Shown here piece by piece: positions 9,701 through 16,941 of a stretch of DNA of 64,000 bases (positions are counted from its first letter, which is position 1; each line of letters begins with the position of its first letter). A program made the translations under genes and the position numbers. The notes under the pieces were generated by a model, which had not been told where the DNA came from, ran no database searches, and saw only the letters and a list, made by a program, of their open reading frames with translations. Source of the stretch: Pedobacter yonginensis (GTDB lineage: Bacteria > Bacteroidota > Bacteroidia > Sphingobacteriales > Sphingobacteriaceae). The stretch is taken from contig NZ_QGNZ01000003.1 of assembly GCF_003173595.1 (NCBI RefSeq), positions 682,001 through 746,000 on the forward strand, written 5' to 3'.

Positions 9701-12700
9701 TTAGTGTGCATTTTCTTTTTCGGTTAACTCTGCTGAATAATTAAATAAAGTTTCGCAATTGAATAAACGCGGTGCATCTCCCATTGGGCGTTGCGTGCGG
9801 CCACCTTTACTTTTGCTATCTAACATTTTCTGGATCAATCGAGCTTTCTCAACTTGTTGGGCTTTCATAATCTGTGCATCTCTGTCAATATCCCAATAAG
9901 CAATACCATCCACAAAAGTCTTTTCTGCTTTTGCATAAATAGACAATGGGTTAGCCGACCAAATAACAACATCAGCATCTTTACCTGCTTTTAAACTACC
10001 AACCTTGCCGTCAATATGAAGCATTCTAGCCGGGTTTAAAGTCACCAATTTGAAAGCTTCCTCTTCAGGCACATTTCCATATAAAATTGATTTTCCAGCT
10101 TCTTGATTTAAGTGACGGGCCATTTCTGCATCATCAGAGTTAAAAGCAGTGGTAATGCCCACATTGTGCATAATTTTTCCATTGTACGGGATGGCTTCTG
10201 CCACTTCGTTTTTGTACGCCCACCAATCAGAGAAAGTAGAGGCAGCGATATTGTGCGCCTTCATTTTATCGGCTACTTTATAGCCCTCTAAAATATGAGT
10301 AAAAGTGTTGATTTTAAATCCGAGGCTATCTGCAACATGAATCAGCATATTAATTTCGCTCTGTACGTAAGAGTGACAGGTGATGAATCGCTTATTGTTC
10401 AAAATTTCTACAATTGCATCCAACTCTAAATCTCTGCGAACCGAATTACCTTTAACCGACATGGCCTTTTCGTATTCTTTTGCACGAGTAAATTCATCAA
10501 CAAAGGTCTGTTCTACACCCATTCGCGTTACAGGGAAACGAGCACCGGTTCCAAAATTACTTTGTTTAACGTTTTCGCCCAATGCAAATTTGATGAAATT
10601 ATCTGCACCAGCAAACTTAAGTTCCTCTGCAGATTTACCCCAACGTAACTTTATCAATTGAGACTGACCGCCGATTGGATTTGCTGAACCGTGTAAAATT
10701 TGAGAAGTGGTTACCCCCCCTGCCAATTGGCGATAAATATTTACATCTTCTGGGTTAATGATATCGCCCATACGAACTTCAGATGAAACCGACTGTGCAC
10801 CTTCATTAATTCCATTTGCTGCAATGTGCGAGTGCTCATCAATAATGCCAGTGGTAACGTGTTTGCCTGTTGCATCAATCACTTTTGCGCCTCCAGCCGA
10901 TAAATTTTTACCGATGGCCTTTATTTTTCCATTCTCTAAAAGGATGTCTGCGTTTTGCAAAATCCCCTCTTTTTCATTTGTCCAGACGGTACCGTTTTTA
11001 ATTAAAACCGTTTCTTGCTTGGGCAATTCAGTTGTACCAAAAGCGGTAAAAGGGAAAATTACTGGTCCTACGGCTAAACTTGGCTTAGGCTCATCGCGCT
11101 TTGGCATCTCTTTGGCCGCTTCTTTATAAGTAGCTGTAAATTTTCCAAATGTTCCGTCTGATAAGGCAGATTCGCCCTTAAATGTTAACGGACTTGCAGA
11201 AGTTAAATAACCACTTAAGCGTACATCGCCTTTTGGATTTTTCTTTAAATTAAAGTTGATGCTTACCCAATCGCCATTTCTGCTAAAGGTGGCTGTGGTT
11301 TTAACACTATCCACTCCAGTTCTTTCAATTGCGGCGGTAGATCCACCCGATGTGCCAGTAATTTTTAAAGTGAGCGCACCCACACCGTCAACATTTAAAT
11401 TATAGGTTCCACGCACATCACTGACATCCATTTTGTTCACCACATAGCGCTTACCTTGCACCCAGTTTTCGAAAATGATGTTTCCATTTTTGAATAAGTT
11501 ATCCGAAGATATTAAGAAGTTTGCTACTTTGCCCTTTTCAATCGAACCAACTTTATCGCTAATGCCTAAAATAGAAGCAGGAATCTCAGTTACAGATTGC
11601 AAGGCTTGTTTTTCGGTTAAACCATTTTCGATAGCGGTGCGGATATTGGCCCAGAAATCGCGGCTGTTTTCCAAACCGAATGCAGTTAAAGCAAATTTAA
11701 TTCCCGCTTTTTCTAAGGCTGAAGCGTTTGTTGGCGCCAGTTCCCAGCCCTTCATTTGGGTTAAACTTACGTTTCTGGCTTCTGCAGGATCTTCAACATC
11801 ATACGCTTTAGGAAAAGCCAATGGTATAATTAAGGTTGCACCTGTTGCTTTAACCTCATTAATACGCTGATACTCATCCCCGCTTGATTTGATGACATAT
11901 TTTTTGCCAAACTCCTTTCCAATTTTATCTGCACGAAGCACACTTTGCCAACCATCAACCTCAAAAATTTGAGGTAAATCTTGCTGTTTTCCAAACACCT
12001 CTAGTGAGATGTTATATTCATCTTTTTGTTTGCCATACCATTGCGAATCGTAATAAGTTTGGCGCAACAAAGCGATAGAACCCATTAATGACGTTGGATA
12101 ATCGTTTGATGATGTTCCTTTGTTAAAAGAATAATTGGCCGCAGTTTGATCTTTCAAAAAAACGTTGTTGTCTGATCCCTCGTTTAAAGTTACCGCCGCA
12201 GAAGTTCCACGGGCAATTCCATCACGATTAACCACATTAACACTTCCAAAACCCACTTTACGCAGTTCATCGGCCTTTTTACTATCTACAGAAAAAATCG
12301 TTTTAACCTGTGTTTCTGGTCTGATGGCTTCGTTCCAACCAAATGCACCTTTTTTAGTCGATACAAAAACAGATTGGCGATTGCCGCCACCACCACCACC
12401 GAAACCACGTGCAGCTACTGCGGTTTCAGGTAAGCCATAACTGGTAAATGCATCTACCAAAGATGGATAAACGAATTTGCCTTTTAAATCGATAATCACA
12501 TAACCTTTCGGTACGGTTAAACCTGCGCCAACAGCTTGGATAGTTTGTCCTTTAATTAAAAGCGTGGCATTTGATAAGGTTTGGTTGGCATTTACTACAA
12601 TTGTTGCGTTGGTAAAAGCGTACATTCCTGGTCTGGTATCGTAAGAACCATTAACGGGAAATGTAGATTGTTGGGCAAACAGGATTGTAGTCGAAAATAC

Positions 12701-12730
12701 CAGCACAATGGCGAGTAAAATTTTCTTCAT
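9701..12730 (-). CDS. Tandem-domain exported amidohydrolase
   Basis: This 1009-residue protein has a signal peptide (1-20) and two amidohydrolase-like halves joined by a beta-rich linker (about 450-560). In the N-terminal half the metal strand reads VYPSLVDAFTSYG, without HxH. The C-terminal half (from about 575) is intact: GIIDEHSHIAANG (near 635), FITCHSY, NTFTHILEGYK and FNSDDAEM supply the expected His and Asp ligands. It is probably a periplasmic metal-dependent hydrolase of the imidazolonepropionase/prolidase-like branch; the substrate is unknown. Its stop codon abuts the start of the second amidohydrolase-like gene, consistent with translational coupling. Confidence 0.88.
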   Translation of the reverse strand: MKKILLAIVLVFSTTILFAQQSTFPVNGSYDTRPGMYAFTNATIVVNANQTLSNATLLIKGQTIQAVGAGLTVPKGYVIIDLKGKFVYPSLVDAFTSYGLPETAVAARGFGGGGGGNRQSVFVSTKKGAFGWNEAIRPETQVKTIFSVDSKKADELRKVGFGSVNVVNRDGIARGTSAAVTLNEGSDNNVFLKDQTAANYSFNKGTSSNDYPTSLMGSIALLRQTYYDSQWYGKQKDEYNISLEVFGKQQDLPQIFEVDGWQSVLRADKIGKEFGKKYVIKSSGDEYQRINEVKATGATLIIPLAFPKAYDVEDPAEARNVSLTQMKGWELAPTNASALEKAGIKFALTAFGLENSRDFWANIRTAIENGLTEKQALQSVTEIPASILGISDKVGSIEKGKVANFLISSDNLFKNGNIIFENWVQGKRYVVNKMDVSDVRGTYNLNVDGVGALTLKITGTSGGSTAAIERTGVDSVKTTATFSRNGDWVSINFNLKKNPKGDVRLSGYLTSASPLTFKGESALSDGTFGKFTATYKEAAKEMPKRDEPKPSLAVGPVIFPFTAFGTTELPKQETVLIKNGTVWTNEKEGILQNADILLENGKIKAIGKNLSAGGAKVIDATGKHVTTGIIDEHSHIAANGINEGAQSVSSEVRMGDIINPEDVNIYRQLAGGVTTSQILHGSANPIGGQSQLIKLRWGKSAEELKFAGADNFIKFALGENVKQSNFGTGARFPVTRMGVEQTFVDEFTRAKEYEKAMSVKGNSVRRDLELDAIVEILNNKRFITCHSYVQSEINMLIHVADSLGFKINTFTHILEGYKVADKMKAHNIAASTFSDWWAYKNEVAEAIPYNGKIMHNVGITTAFNSDDAEMARHLNQEAGKSILYGNVPEEEAFKLVTLNPARMLHIDGKVGSLKAGKDADVVIWSANPLSIYAKAEKTFVDGIAYWDIDRDAQIMKAQQVEKARLIQKMLDSKSKGGRTQRPMGDAPRLFNCETLFNYSAELTEKENAH

Positions 12731-12815
12731 AACTTGTTTAGGGGTTTATTTTGTTTAAAACTAATATAAATAAGCGTTGATATTGCTTAATAACCTATTT
12801 TTTACAATTAATGAT

Positions 12816-12823
12816 TACTTTTG
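12816..12823 (+). promoter_or_regulatory. Bacteroidota -7 element, TACTTTTG
   Basis: TACTTTTG matches the TAnnTTTG consensus and lies 19 bases before the ATG at 12843. This would give a short leader for the cytochrome-like membrane protein. No convincing -33 TTTG is seen at the expected spacing, so the call rests on the -7 box alone. Confidence 0.4.
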
Positions 12824-12842
12824 ACTAACAAAATCTCATTTT

Positions 12843-13289
12843 ATGTATCAAATCTTAAAAAGCGCACATTCTGGTTGGCGCTATATTGTACTTGTTCTAT
12901 TGGTAATTGCGGTTATTAAGGCATTATCAGGATGGTTTGGCAATAAAACCTATACAGAGGGCGATAGAAAGCTAAATGTATTTACCTTAATCAGTGCACA
13001 CATTCAATTGTTAGTAGGCTTGGCTTTGTATTTCTTAGGCGATTGGTATAAGGTAGATAGCAGCAATGCAGTTGGTCGCTATTGGAAAATGGAGCACATC
13101 AGTATGATGATTATCGCAATCGTCCTAATCACCATCGGTAATTCAAAATCTAAAAAGTTAACCGAAGCCGTTGCCAAACACCGTACCATTTCGATATTTT
13201 TCGGTCTAGCCTTAATTTTAATCATTATCACCATTTTGCTTATGGTTAAAGATGTACCAGGAAGATCGTTTTTTGGAATGACAAAATAA
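12843..13289 (+). CDS. Four-helix membrane protein, cytochrome b-like
   Basis: The 148-residue product has four predicted membrane helices (about 13-31, 48-66, 85-100, 116-135). Conserved-looking histidines sit at or near helix ends: His9 in the AHSGWRY motif, His53 in SAHIQL and His85 in MEHISM. Proteins of this pattern in Bacteroidota are often labelled cytochrome B, and the paired His could bind heme. That function is inference from the pattern and not shown here. The gene is divergent from the amidohydrolase operon and ends about 60 bases upstream of the trp leader. Confidence 0.7.
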   Translation: MYQILKSAHSGWRYIVLVLLVIAVIKALSGWFGNKTYTEGDRKLNVFTLISAHIQLLVGLALYFLGDWYKVDSSNAVGRYWKMEHISMMIIAIVLITIGNSKSKKLTEAVAKHRTISIFFGLALILIIITILLMVKDVPGRSFFGMTK

Positions 13290-13338
13290 ATTTGGCAAAA
13301 CAATTTTTATAAATATTTCGGTTTTTCAAAATTCTTTA

Positions 13339-13346
13339 TATTTTTG
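13339..13346 (+). promoter_or_regulatory. Candidate -7 element for the trp operon
   Basis: TATTTTTG fits TAnnTTTG, but it would place the transcript start at or next to the leader-peptide ATG (13353). An alternative is TTTG at 13291-13294 with the weaker TATTTCGG box 19 bases further on (13314), which would leave a short 5' UTR. Which one is used cannot be decided by eye. Confidence 0.3.
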
Positions 13347-13352
13347 TTGCTC

Positions 13353-13421
13353 ATGATCAGCAATATACATACATGGCTTTGGCAAAGTAATTCTAAAACG
13401 GATTGCGCAGGCTGCGTATGA
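13353..13421 (+). CDS. trpL: trp operon leader peptide (22 residues, two Trp codons)
   Basis: An ATG-to-TGA frame encodes MISNIHTWLWQSNSKTDCAG followed by Cys-Val. Trp codons stand at positions 8 and 10 (13374-13376 and 13380-13382). The peptide precedes a strong terminator hairpin and then trpE. This is the arrangement of a ribosome-mediated attenuator leader peptide known from the proteobacterial trp operons. The second Trp codon is 22 bases ahead of the antiterminator strand, so a stalled ribosome would leave that strand free. A ribosome at the stop codon (13419-13421) would cover it. Two Trp in 22 residues in exactly this place is hard to explain by chance. Confidence 0.85.
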   Translation: MISNIHTWLWQSNSKTDCAGCV

Positions 13422-13473
13422 GAAAAGTATAGTTTATCAACCTAAACCTTAAAGAACCATTAAAGCCCTGCGT
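13405..13473 (+). promoter_or_regulatory. trp attenuator: antiterminator pairing (2:3)
   Basis: CGCAGG at 13406-13411 pairs with CCTGCG at 13467-13472. CT at 13412-13413 extends to AG at 13464-13465 across one bulged C, and 13405/13473 add a G-U pair. This uses the 5' arm of the terminator and so excludes it. A short competing hairpin, CGCA-ggc-TGCG (13406-13416), could sequester the same strand when no ribosome is stalled. The pairing is read directly from the sequence; the mechanism is inferred from known trp attenuators. Confidence 0.75.
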
Positions 13474-13500
13474 AGAACCACACGCAGGGCTTTTTATTTA
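13462..13500 (+). terminator. trp attenuator terminator hairpin (3:4)
   Basis: AAAGCCCTGCGT (13462-13473) and ACGCAGGGCTTT (13482-13493) form a perfect 12-bp stem with an 8-base loop, followed by TTTATTTA. It lies between the leader peptide and trpE with no gene ended by it, which is the position of an attenuator and not of an operon terminator. Confidence 0.9.
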
Positions 13501-13561
13501 AAATTTTTTACAAAATTGAGGAAGTTACGAAACGTTGCTCCTCGCAAATACGATTAAAAAA

Positions 13562-14959
13562 ATGTTTAAGATTAATACAACCTATAAAAAATTACTTGCC
13601 GATACCACTACACCCGTAAGCATTTACCTTCGCTTAAGGGATGTATATCCAAACAGCATCTTATTAGAAAGTTCCGATTATCATAGTCGCGAAAATTCTA
13701 TGAGCTTCGTTTGCGCCGAGCCTGTAGCGGGTATAATTTTAAAGGGAAACCGATTAGAAACTTACTTTCCCGATGGTTCTGTAGAAATTAAAGAAAGCGA
13801 AAATTTAACCGAAGAGATTACGGCCTTTAAAGATAAATTCAAGGAAACTGAACTGCCAGAAATTAAATTTATATCTAGTGGATTGTTTGGTTACTTCACT
13901 TGGAATGCCGTTCAGCATTTTGAAGACATAAAATTCACATCAGAAACACCTGAGGGAGAGGAAATTCCAGAGATGCAATACCATTTGTATCGATACCTCA
14001 TTGCCATAGACCATTTCAAAAATGAAATTACCTTATTTAAAAACACTTTTGAAGGGGAAGAAGAAGGTGGTTTGGAAAAAATGGAATATTTAATCCAAAA
14101 CAAAAACTACCCAGAATATAAATTTCAAATCAAAGGTGAAGAAACATCTAATTTAACCGATCAAGGTTTTATGACCTTGGTAGAAAAACTGCAAAAGCAC
14201 ATTTACCGAGGCGACGTGTTTCAAATTGTACCTTCAAGAGCTTTTAAGCAATCCTTTTCGGGCGATGAATTTAATGTTTACCGCTGCTTGAGATCGATCA
14301 ATCCATCACCTTATTTATTCTACTTTGATTACGGTAACTTCAAGCTTTTCGGCTCTTCGCCAGAAGCGCAGATTACCATAAAAAACAACACCGCAAACAT
14401 TTTTCCAATTGCAGGCACCTTTAAACGAAGTGGAAATGATATTGAAGATGCAGAACAAGCCAAAAAACTGGAGCAAGACCCAAAAGAAAGTGCAGAACAT
14501 GTTATGCTTGTTGATTTAGCCAGAAACGATTTAAGCAGACATTGTAACCGAGTAGAGGTTAAATCTTTCAAAGAAGTTCAATACTACTCGCACTTAATTC
14601 ATTTGGTAAGTAAAGTTAGTGGACAATTACAGGAAGATGTTACGGCTTTCAAAGTGGTTGCAGATACCTATCCGGCTGGTACGTTAAGTGGTGCACCAAA
14701 ATATAAGGCCATGCAGTTAATTGATGAAAACGAAAAACTTGGTCGTAACTTTTATGCTGGGGCGATTGGTTTTATGGGCTTTAATGAAGATTTTAACCAT
14801 GCCATTATGATTAGAACCTTCATGAGCAAAAACAACGAATTGCATTATCGTGCTGGTGCAGGAATTGTTGCAGATTCTGTTCCAGAAACTGAAATGCAAG
14901 AGGTAAACAACAAAATTGCTGCCTTGCGTAAAGCAATTGTAATGGCAGAAGGAATTTAA
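13562..14959 (+). CDS. trpE: Anthranilate synthase component I
   Basis: The 465-residue product converts chorismate to anthranilate with ammonia supplied by TrpG, the first step of tryptophan synthesis in the cytoplasm. The N-terminal LLESSDYHSRENSMSF stretch is the LLES-type tryptophan-binding site used for feedback inhibition. The chorismate-binding domain follows, with GDVFQIVPSRAF, GSSPEAQ, PIAGTFKRSG, DLARNDLSRHC and AGTLSGAPKYKAM. The ATG at 13562 is chosen over the upstream TTG at 13535. Regulation is expected at two levels: Trp feedback on the enzyme, and the attenuator in the 5' leader. trpG starts 63 bases after the stop. Confidence 0.95.
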   Translation: MFKINTTYKKLLADTTTPVSIYLRLRDVYPNSILLESSDYHSRENSMSFVCAEPVAGIILKGNRLETYFPDGSVEIKESENLTEEITAFKDKFKETELPEIKFISSGLFGYFTWNAVQHFEDIKFTSETPEGEEIPEMQYHLYRYLIAIDHFKNEITLFKNTFEGEEEGGLEKMEYLIQNKNYPEYKFQIKGEETSNLTDQGFMTLVEKLQKHIYRGDVFQIVPSRAFKQSFSGDEFNVYRCLRSINPSPYLFYFDYGNFKLFGSSPEAQITIKNNTANIFPIAGTFKRSGNDIEDAEQAKKLEQDPKESAEHVMLVDLARNDLSRHCNRVEVKSFKEVQYYSHLIHLVSKVSGQLQEDVTAFKVVADTYPAGTLSGAPKYKAMQLIDENEKLGRNFYAGAIGFMGFNEDFNHAIMIRTFMSKNNELHYRAGAGIVADSVPETEMQEVNNKIAALRKAIVMAEGI

Positions 14960-15022
14960 CCAGTAACACATTAAATTGGAATGTTTAGGCAAGATAATGT
15001 GATTACAAACGAAGAAATTACA

Positions 15023-15607
15023 ATGGAAAATATAGATAAAAAAACAGTTTTAGTGATTGATAACTACGACAGTTTTACTTACAATTTAGTACACTTAATC
15101 AATGAGGTGGGTTACGAAGCTGTAGTTTGGAGAAATGATAAGTTTGATTTGGCAGATGTAGAGAAATTTGATAAAATTTTGCTTTCACCAGGCCCTGGAA
15201 TACCGGAAGAGGCGGGTTTGCTGCTCGATGTGATTAAAACGTACTCGCCCACCAAAAGTATTTTTGGTGTGTGTTTAGGTCAGCAGGCCATTGCAGAAGC
15301 TTTTGGTGGCACTTTGCTCAATTTGGGCCGCCCGATGCACGGTATAGCCACGCCGGTAACCGTTGTAGATGGCGATGAACCATTATTTTGGGAGTGCCCG
15401 CAAACCATTAATGTTGGCAGATATCACAGTTGGGTGGTGAGTAAAGAAAACTTTCCATCTTGTTTGAAAATTACGGCTAGAGACCACAAAAGTGAAATTA
15501 TGGCCTTAAGACACGAAAGTTTAGATGTGCGTGGCGTGCAGTTTCACCCAGAAAGTGTATTAACTGAACATGGTAAGCAAATGATGGAGAACTGGTTAAC
15601 AAGCTAG
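15023..15607 (+). CDS. trpG: Anthranilate synthase component II, glutamine amidotransferase
   Basis: The 194-residue product is a class I glutamine amidotransferase that feeds ammonia to TrpE. The start of the fold is VLVIDNYDSFTYNLVH. The nucleophile Cys is in GVCLGQQAIAEAFGG, and the catalytic His-Glu pair is in VQFHPESVLTEHG. The ATG at 15023 is preferred to the ATG at 14981, because the family begins a few residues before the VLVIDNYDSF strand. TrpG is often shared with folate synthesis as PabA; the operon position favours the tryptophan role here. Confidence 0.94.
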   Translation: MENIDKKTVLVIDNYDSFTYNLVHLINEVGYEAVVWRNDKFDLADVEKFDKILLSPGPGIPEEAGLLLDVIKTYSPTKSIFGVCLGQQAIAEAFGGTLLNLGRPMHGIATPVTVVDGDEPLFWECPQTINVGRYHSWVVSKENFPSCLKITARDHKSEIMALRHESLDVRGVQFHPESVLTEHGKQMMENWLTS

Positions 15608-15662
15608 TTTAATTGGTTGATGATAAAAAGAATTCATGCTCAGCATGGTTTAAAATAATTTT

Positions 15663-16445
15663 ATGAACATTTTAGATAAAATTGTACTCCGTAAAAAGGA
15701 AGAAGTTGCTCATGCAAAGCAACTGGTTTCTGTACAGGATTTAGAAAAAGGAGAACATTTTAACAGAACACCTTATTCTTTCAAAGAATTTTTACTCGCA
15801 GAAAATCGGACGGGCATTATTGCAGAATTTAAGCGCCGCTCGCCATCAAAGGGATTAATTAATGGCATAGCCGATGTTGCTGAAGTTACACAGGCGTACA
15901 ATAAAGCTGGTGCTTCTGCCATTTCGGTTTTAACTGATGTTGATTTTTTTGGCGGTAAAACAGATGATTTGTTAGCTGCCAGAGCCGCCAATACTATCCC
16001 GATTTTGCGAAAGGATTTTATGATAGATGAATACCAGATTTTGGAAGCAAAGGCTTGGGGAGCGGATATTATTTTACTAATCGCTTCGATATTAACTCCA
16101 AAACAAATTCATGATTTTGGGAAGTTTGCAAAAGATTTGGGCTTAAATGTATTGTTGGAGGTTCATGATTTAGAAGAACTGGAAAGAAGCTTTTCGCCAA
16201 ATTTAGACGCTATTGGCGTAAATAACCGAAATCTGGGTGATTTTACGGTCAATATTCAAACTTCTTTCGATTTGGTTGAAAAAATTCCAAATGAGTTTTT
16301 GAAAATATCGGAAAGCGCCATAAGCGACCCCGCGATTATCAATACATTAAAAACGGCTGGCTTTAATGGGTTTTTAATTGGTGAAAATTTTATGAAAACG
16401 GATAATCCTGGTGCTGCAATTGCCGATTTTGTAGCAAAGATGTAG
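15663..16445 (+). CDS. trpC: Indole-3-glycerol phosphate synthase
   Basis: The 260-residue TIM-barrel enzyme closes the indole ring from the carboxyphenylamino-deoxyribulose phosphate intermediate. Family motifs are IIAEFKRRSPSKG (catalytic Lys), SVLTDVDFFGG, LRKDFMIDEYQ, LLEVHDLEEL, GVNNRNL, SESAI and GFLIGENFM. It is monofunctional, with no fused TrpF. It follows trpG by 55 bases with no terminator between, so it belongs to the attenuator-controlled operon. trpD, which often stands between trpG and trpC in this phylum, is absent here, as are trpF, trpB and trpA downstream. Confidence 0.95.
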   Translation: MNILDKIVLRKKEEVAHAKQLVSVQDLEKGEHFNRTPYSFKEFLLAENRTGIIAEFKRRSPSKGLINGIADVAEVTQAYNKAGASAISVLTDVDFFGGKTDDLLAARAANTIPILRKDFMIDEYQILEAKAWGADIILLIASILTPKQIHDFGKFAKDLGLNVLLEVHDLEELERSFSPNLDAIGVNNRNLGDFTVNIQTSFDLVEKIPNEFLKISESAISDPAIINTLKTAGFNGFLIGENFMKTDNPGAAIADFVAKM

Positions 16446-16460
16446 TCACTTTGTTTAATA

Positions 16461-16564
16461 AGCCCGATTGAAGTGGAAAGCGCCCGATTTTTTCTATCGG
16501 GCCTTGAAACAAAAAGCGGGGCTGTATTGGCCAAAAGCTATTGCCAATCACTTCCAAAAAAATA
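16461..16564 (+). ncRNA. Recurrent structured intergenic element, copy 1
   Basis: The stretch begins AGCCCGATTGAAGTGGAAAG, then a hairpin (GCCCGAT 16482-16488 with ATCGGGC 16496-16502), then AAAAGCGGGGCTGTATTGGCC and CTTCCAAAAAAAT. The same order of blocks (AGCCC-GATTG-AGTG, variable hairpin, AAAGCGGGaCTaT, CTTCAAAAAAT) occurs at 45491-45601. I recall similar intergenic elements in other Bacteroidota, but cannot name the family with certainty. It follows trpC directly, so it may also act as or near a terminator. It does not appear to encode protein. Confidence 0.55.
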
Positions 16565-16941
16565 AAAGCAGCCTGTATCATAGTTCAATTTTTGTTTGAG
16601 GTAGCCAAATAATATTTTGCGATAGAAATCACAATGATTTTTAAAAGTCAAATTATGCTTGCGAATATTGCATCACTACTTTTATGCCCTTTTATTTCTT
16701 TTGTGGTTCAAAATAAATTTTATTTGCCATCATTATTTTGGTTTATGATACGGTCTCGCTAAACTGAACAACATCCCTTACCTTTCAATTCAAAAGGAAA
16801 AAAACAATTCCTAAAATCGAAAGGTTTATCAATAGGATAAAATTTTTTTGAGCCTCTACATTTTTAGCTTAAAATACAACAATAAAATTGCTTATTTGCG
16901 AAGTAATTGCTGGCAATTTATCTTAAGTTTGTTACTTATAC
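16565..16941. other. AT-rich intergenic region before hflX
   Basis: About 380 bases lie between the structured element and hflX with no gene of recognisable family. One small frame (ATG 16634 to stop 16762, 42 codons, hydrophobic) is present on the plus strand, but it has no supporting signal and is probably chance. A good -7 box is found at the right-hand end. No repeat or tRNA was seen. Confidence 0.6.
16924..16931 (+). promoter_or_regulatory. Bacteroidota -7 element, TAAGTTTG
   Basis: TAAGTTTG fits TAnnTTTG and lies only about 10 bases before the hflX ATG, which would give a nearly leaderless transcript. A TTTG at 16895-16898 is 25 bases upstream, longer than usual spacing, so the -33 box is uncertain. 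Confidence 0.35.

Noticed and set aside
9449..12440. Several plus-strand frames of 70-130 codons opposite the amidohydrolase genes
   Set aside because: They are antisense shadows of long, motif-rich coding regions; none has a credible start context or domain.
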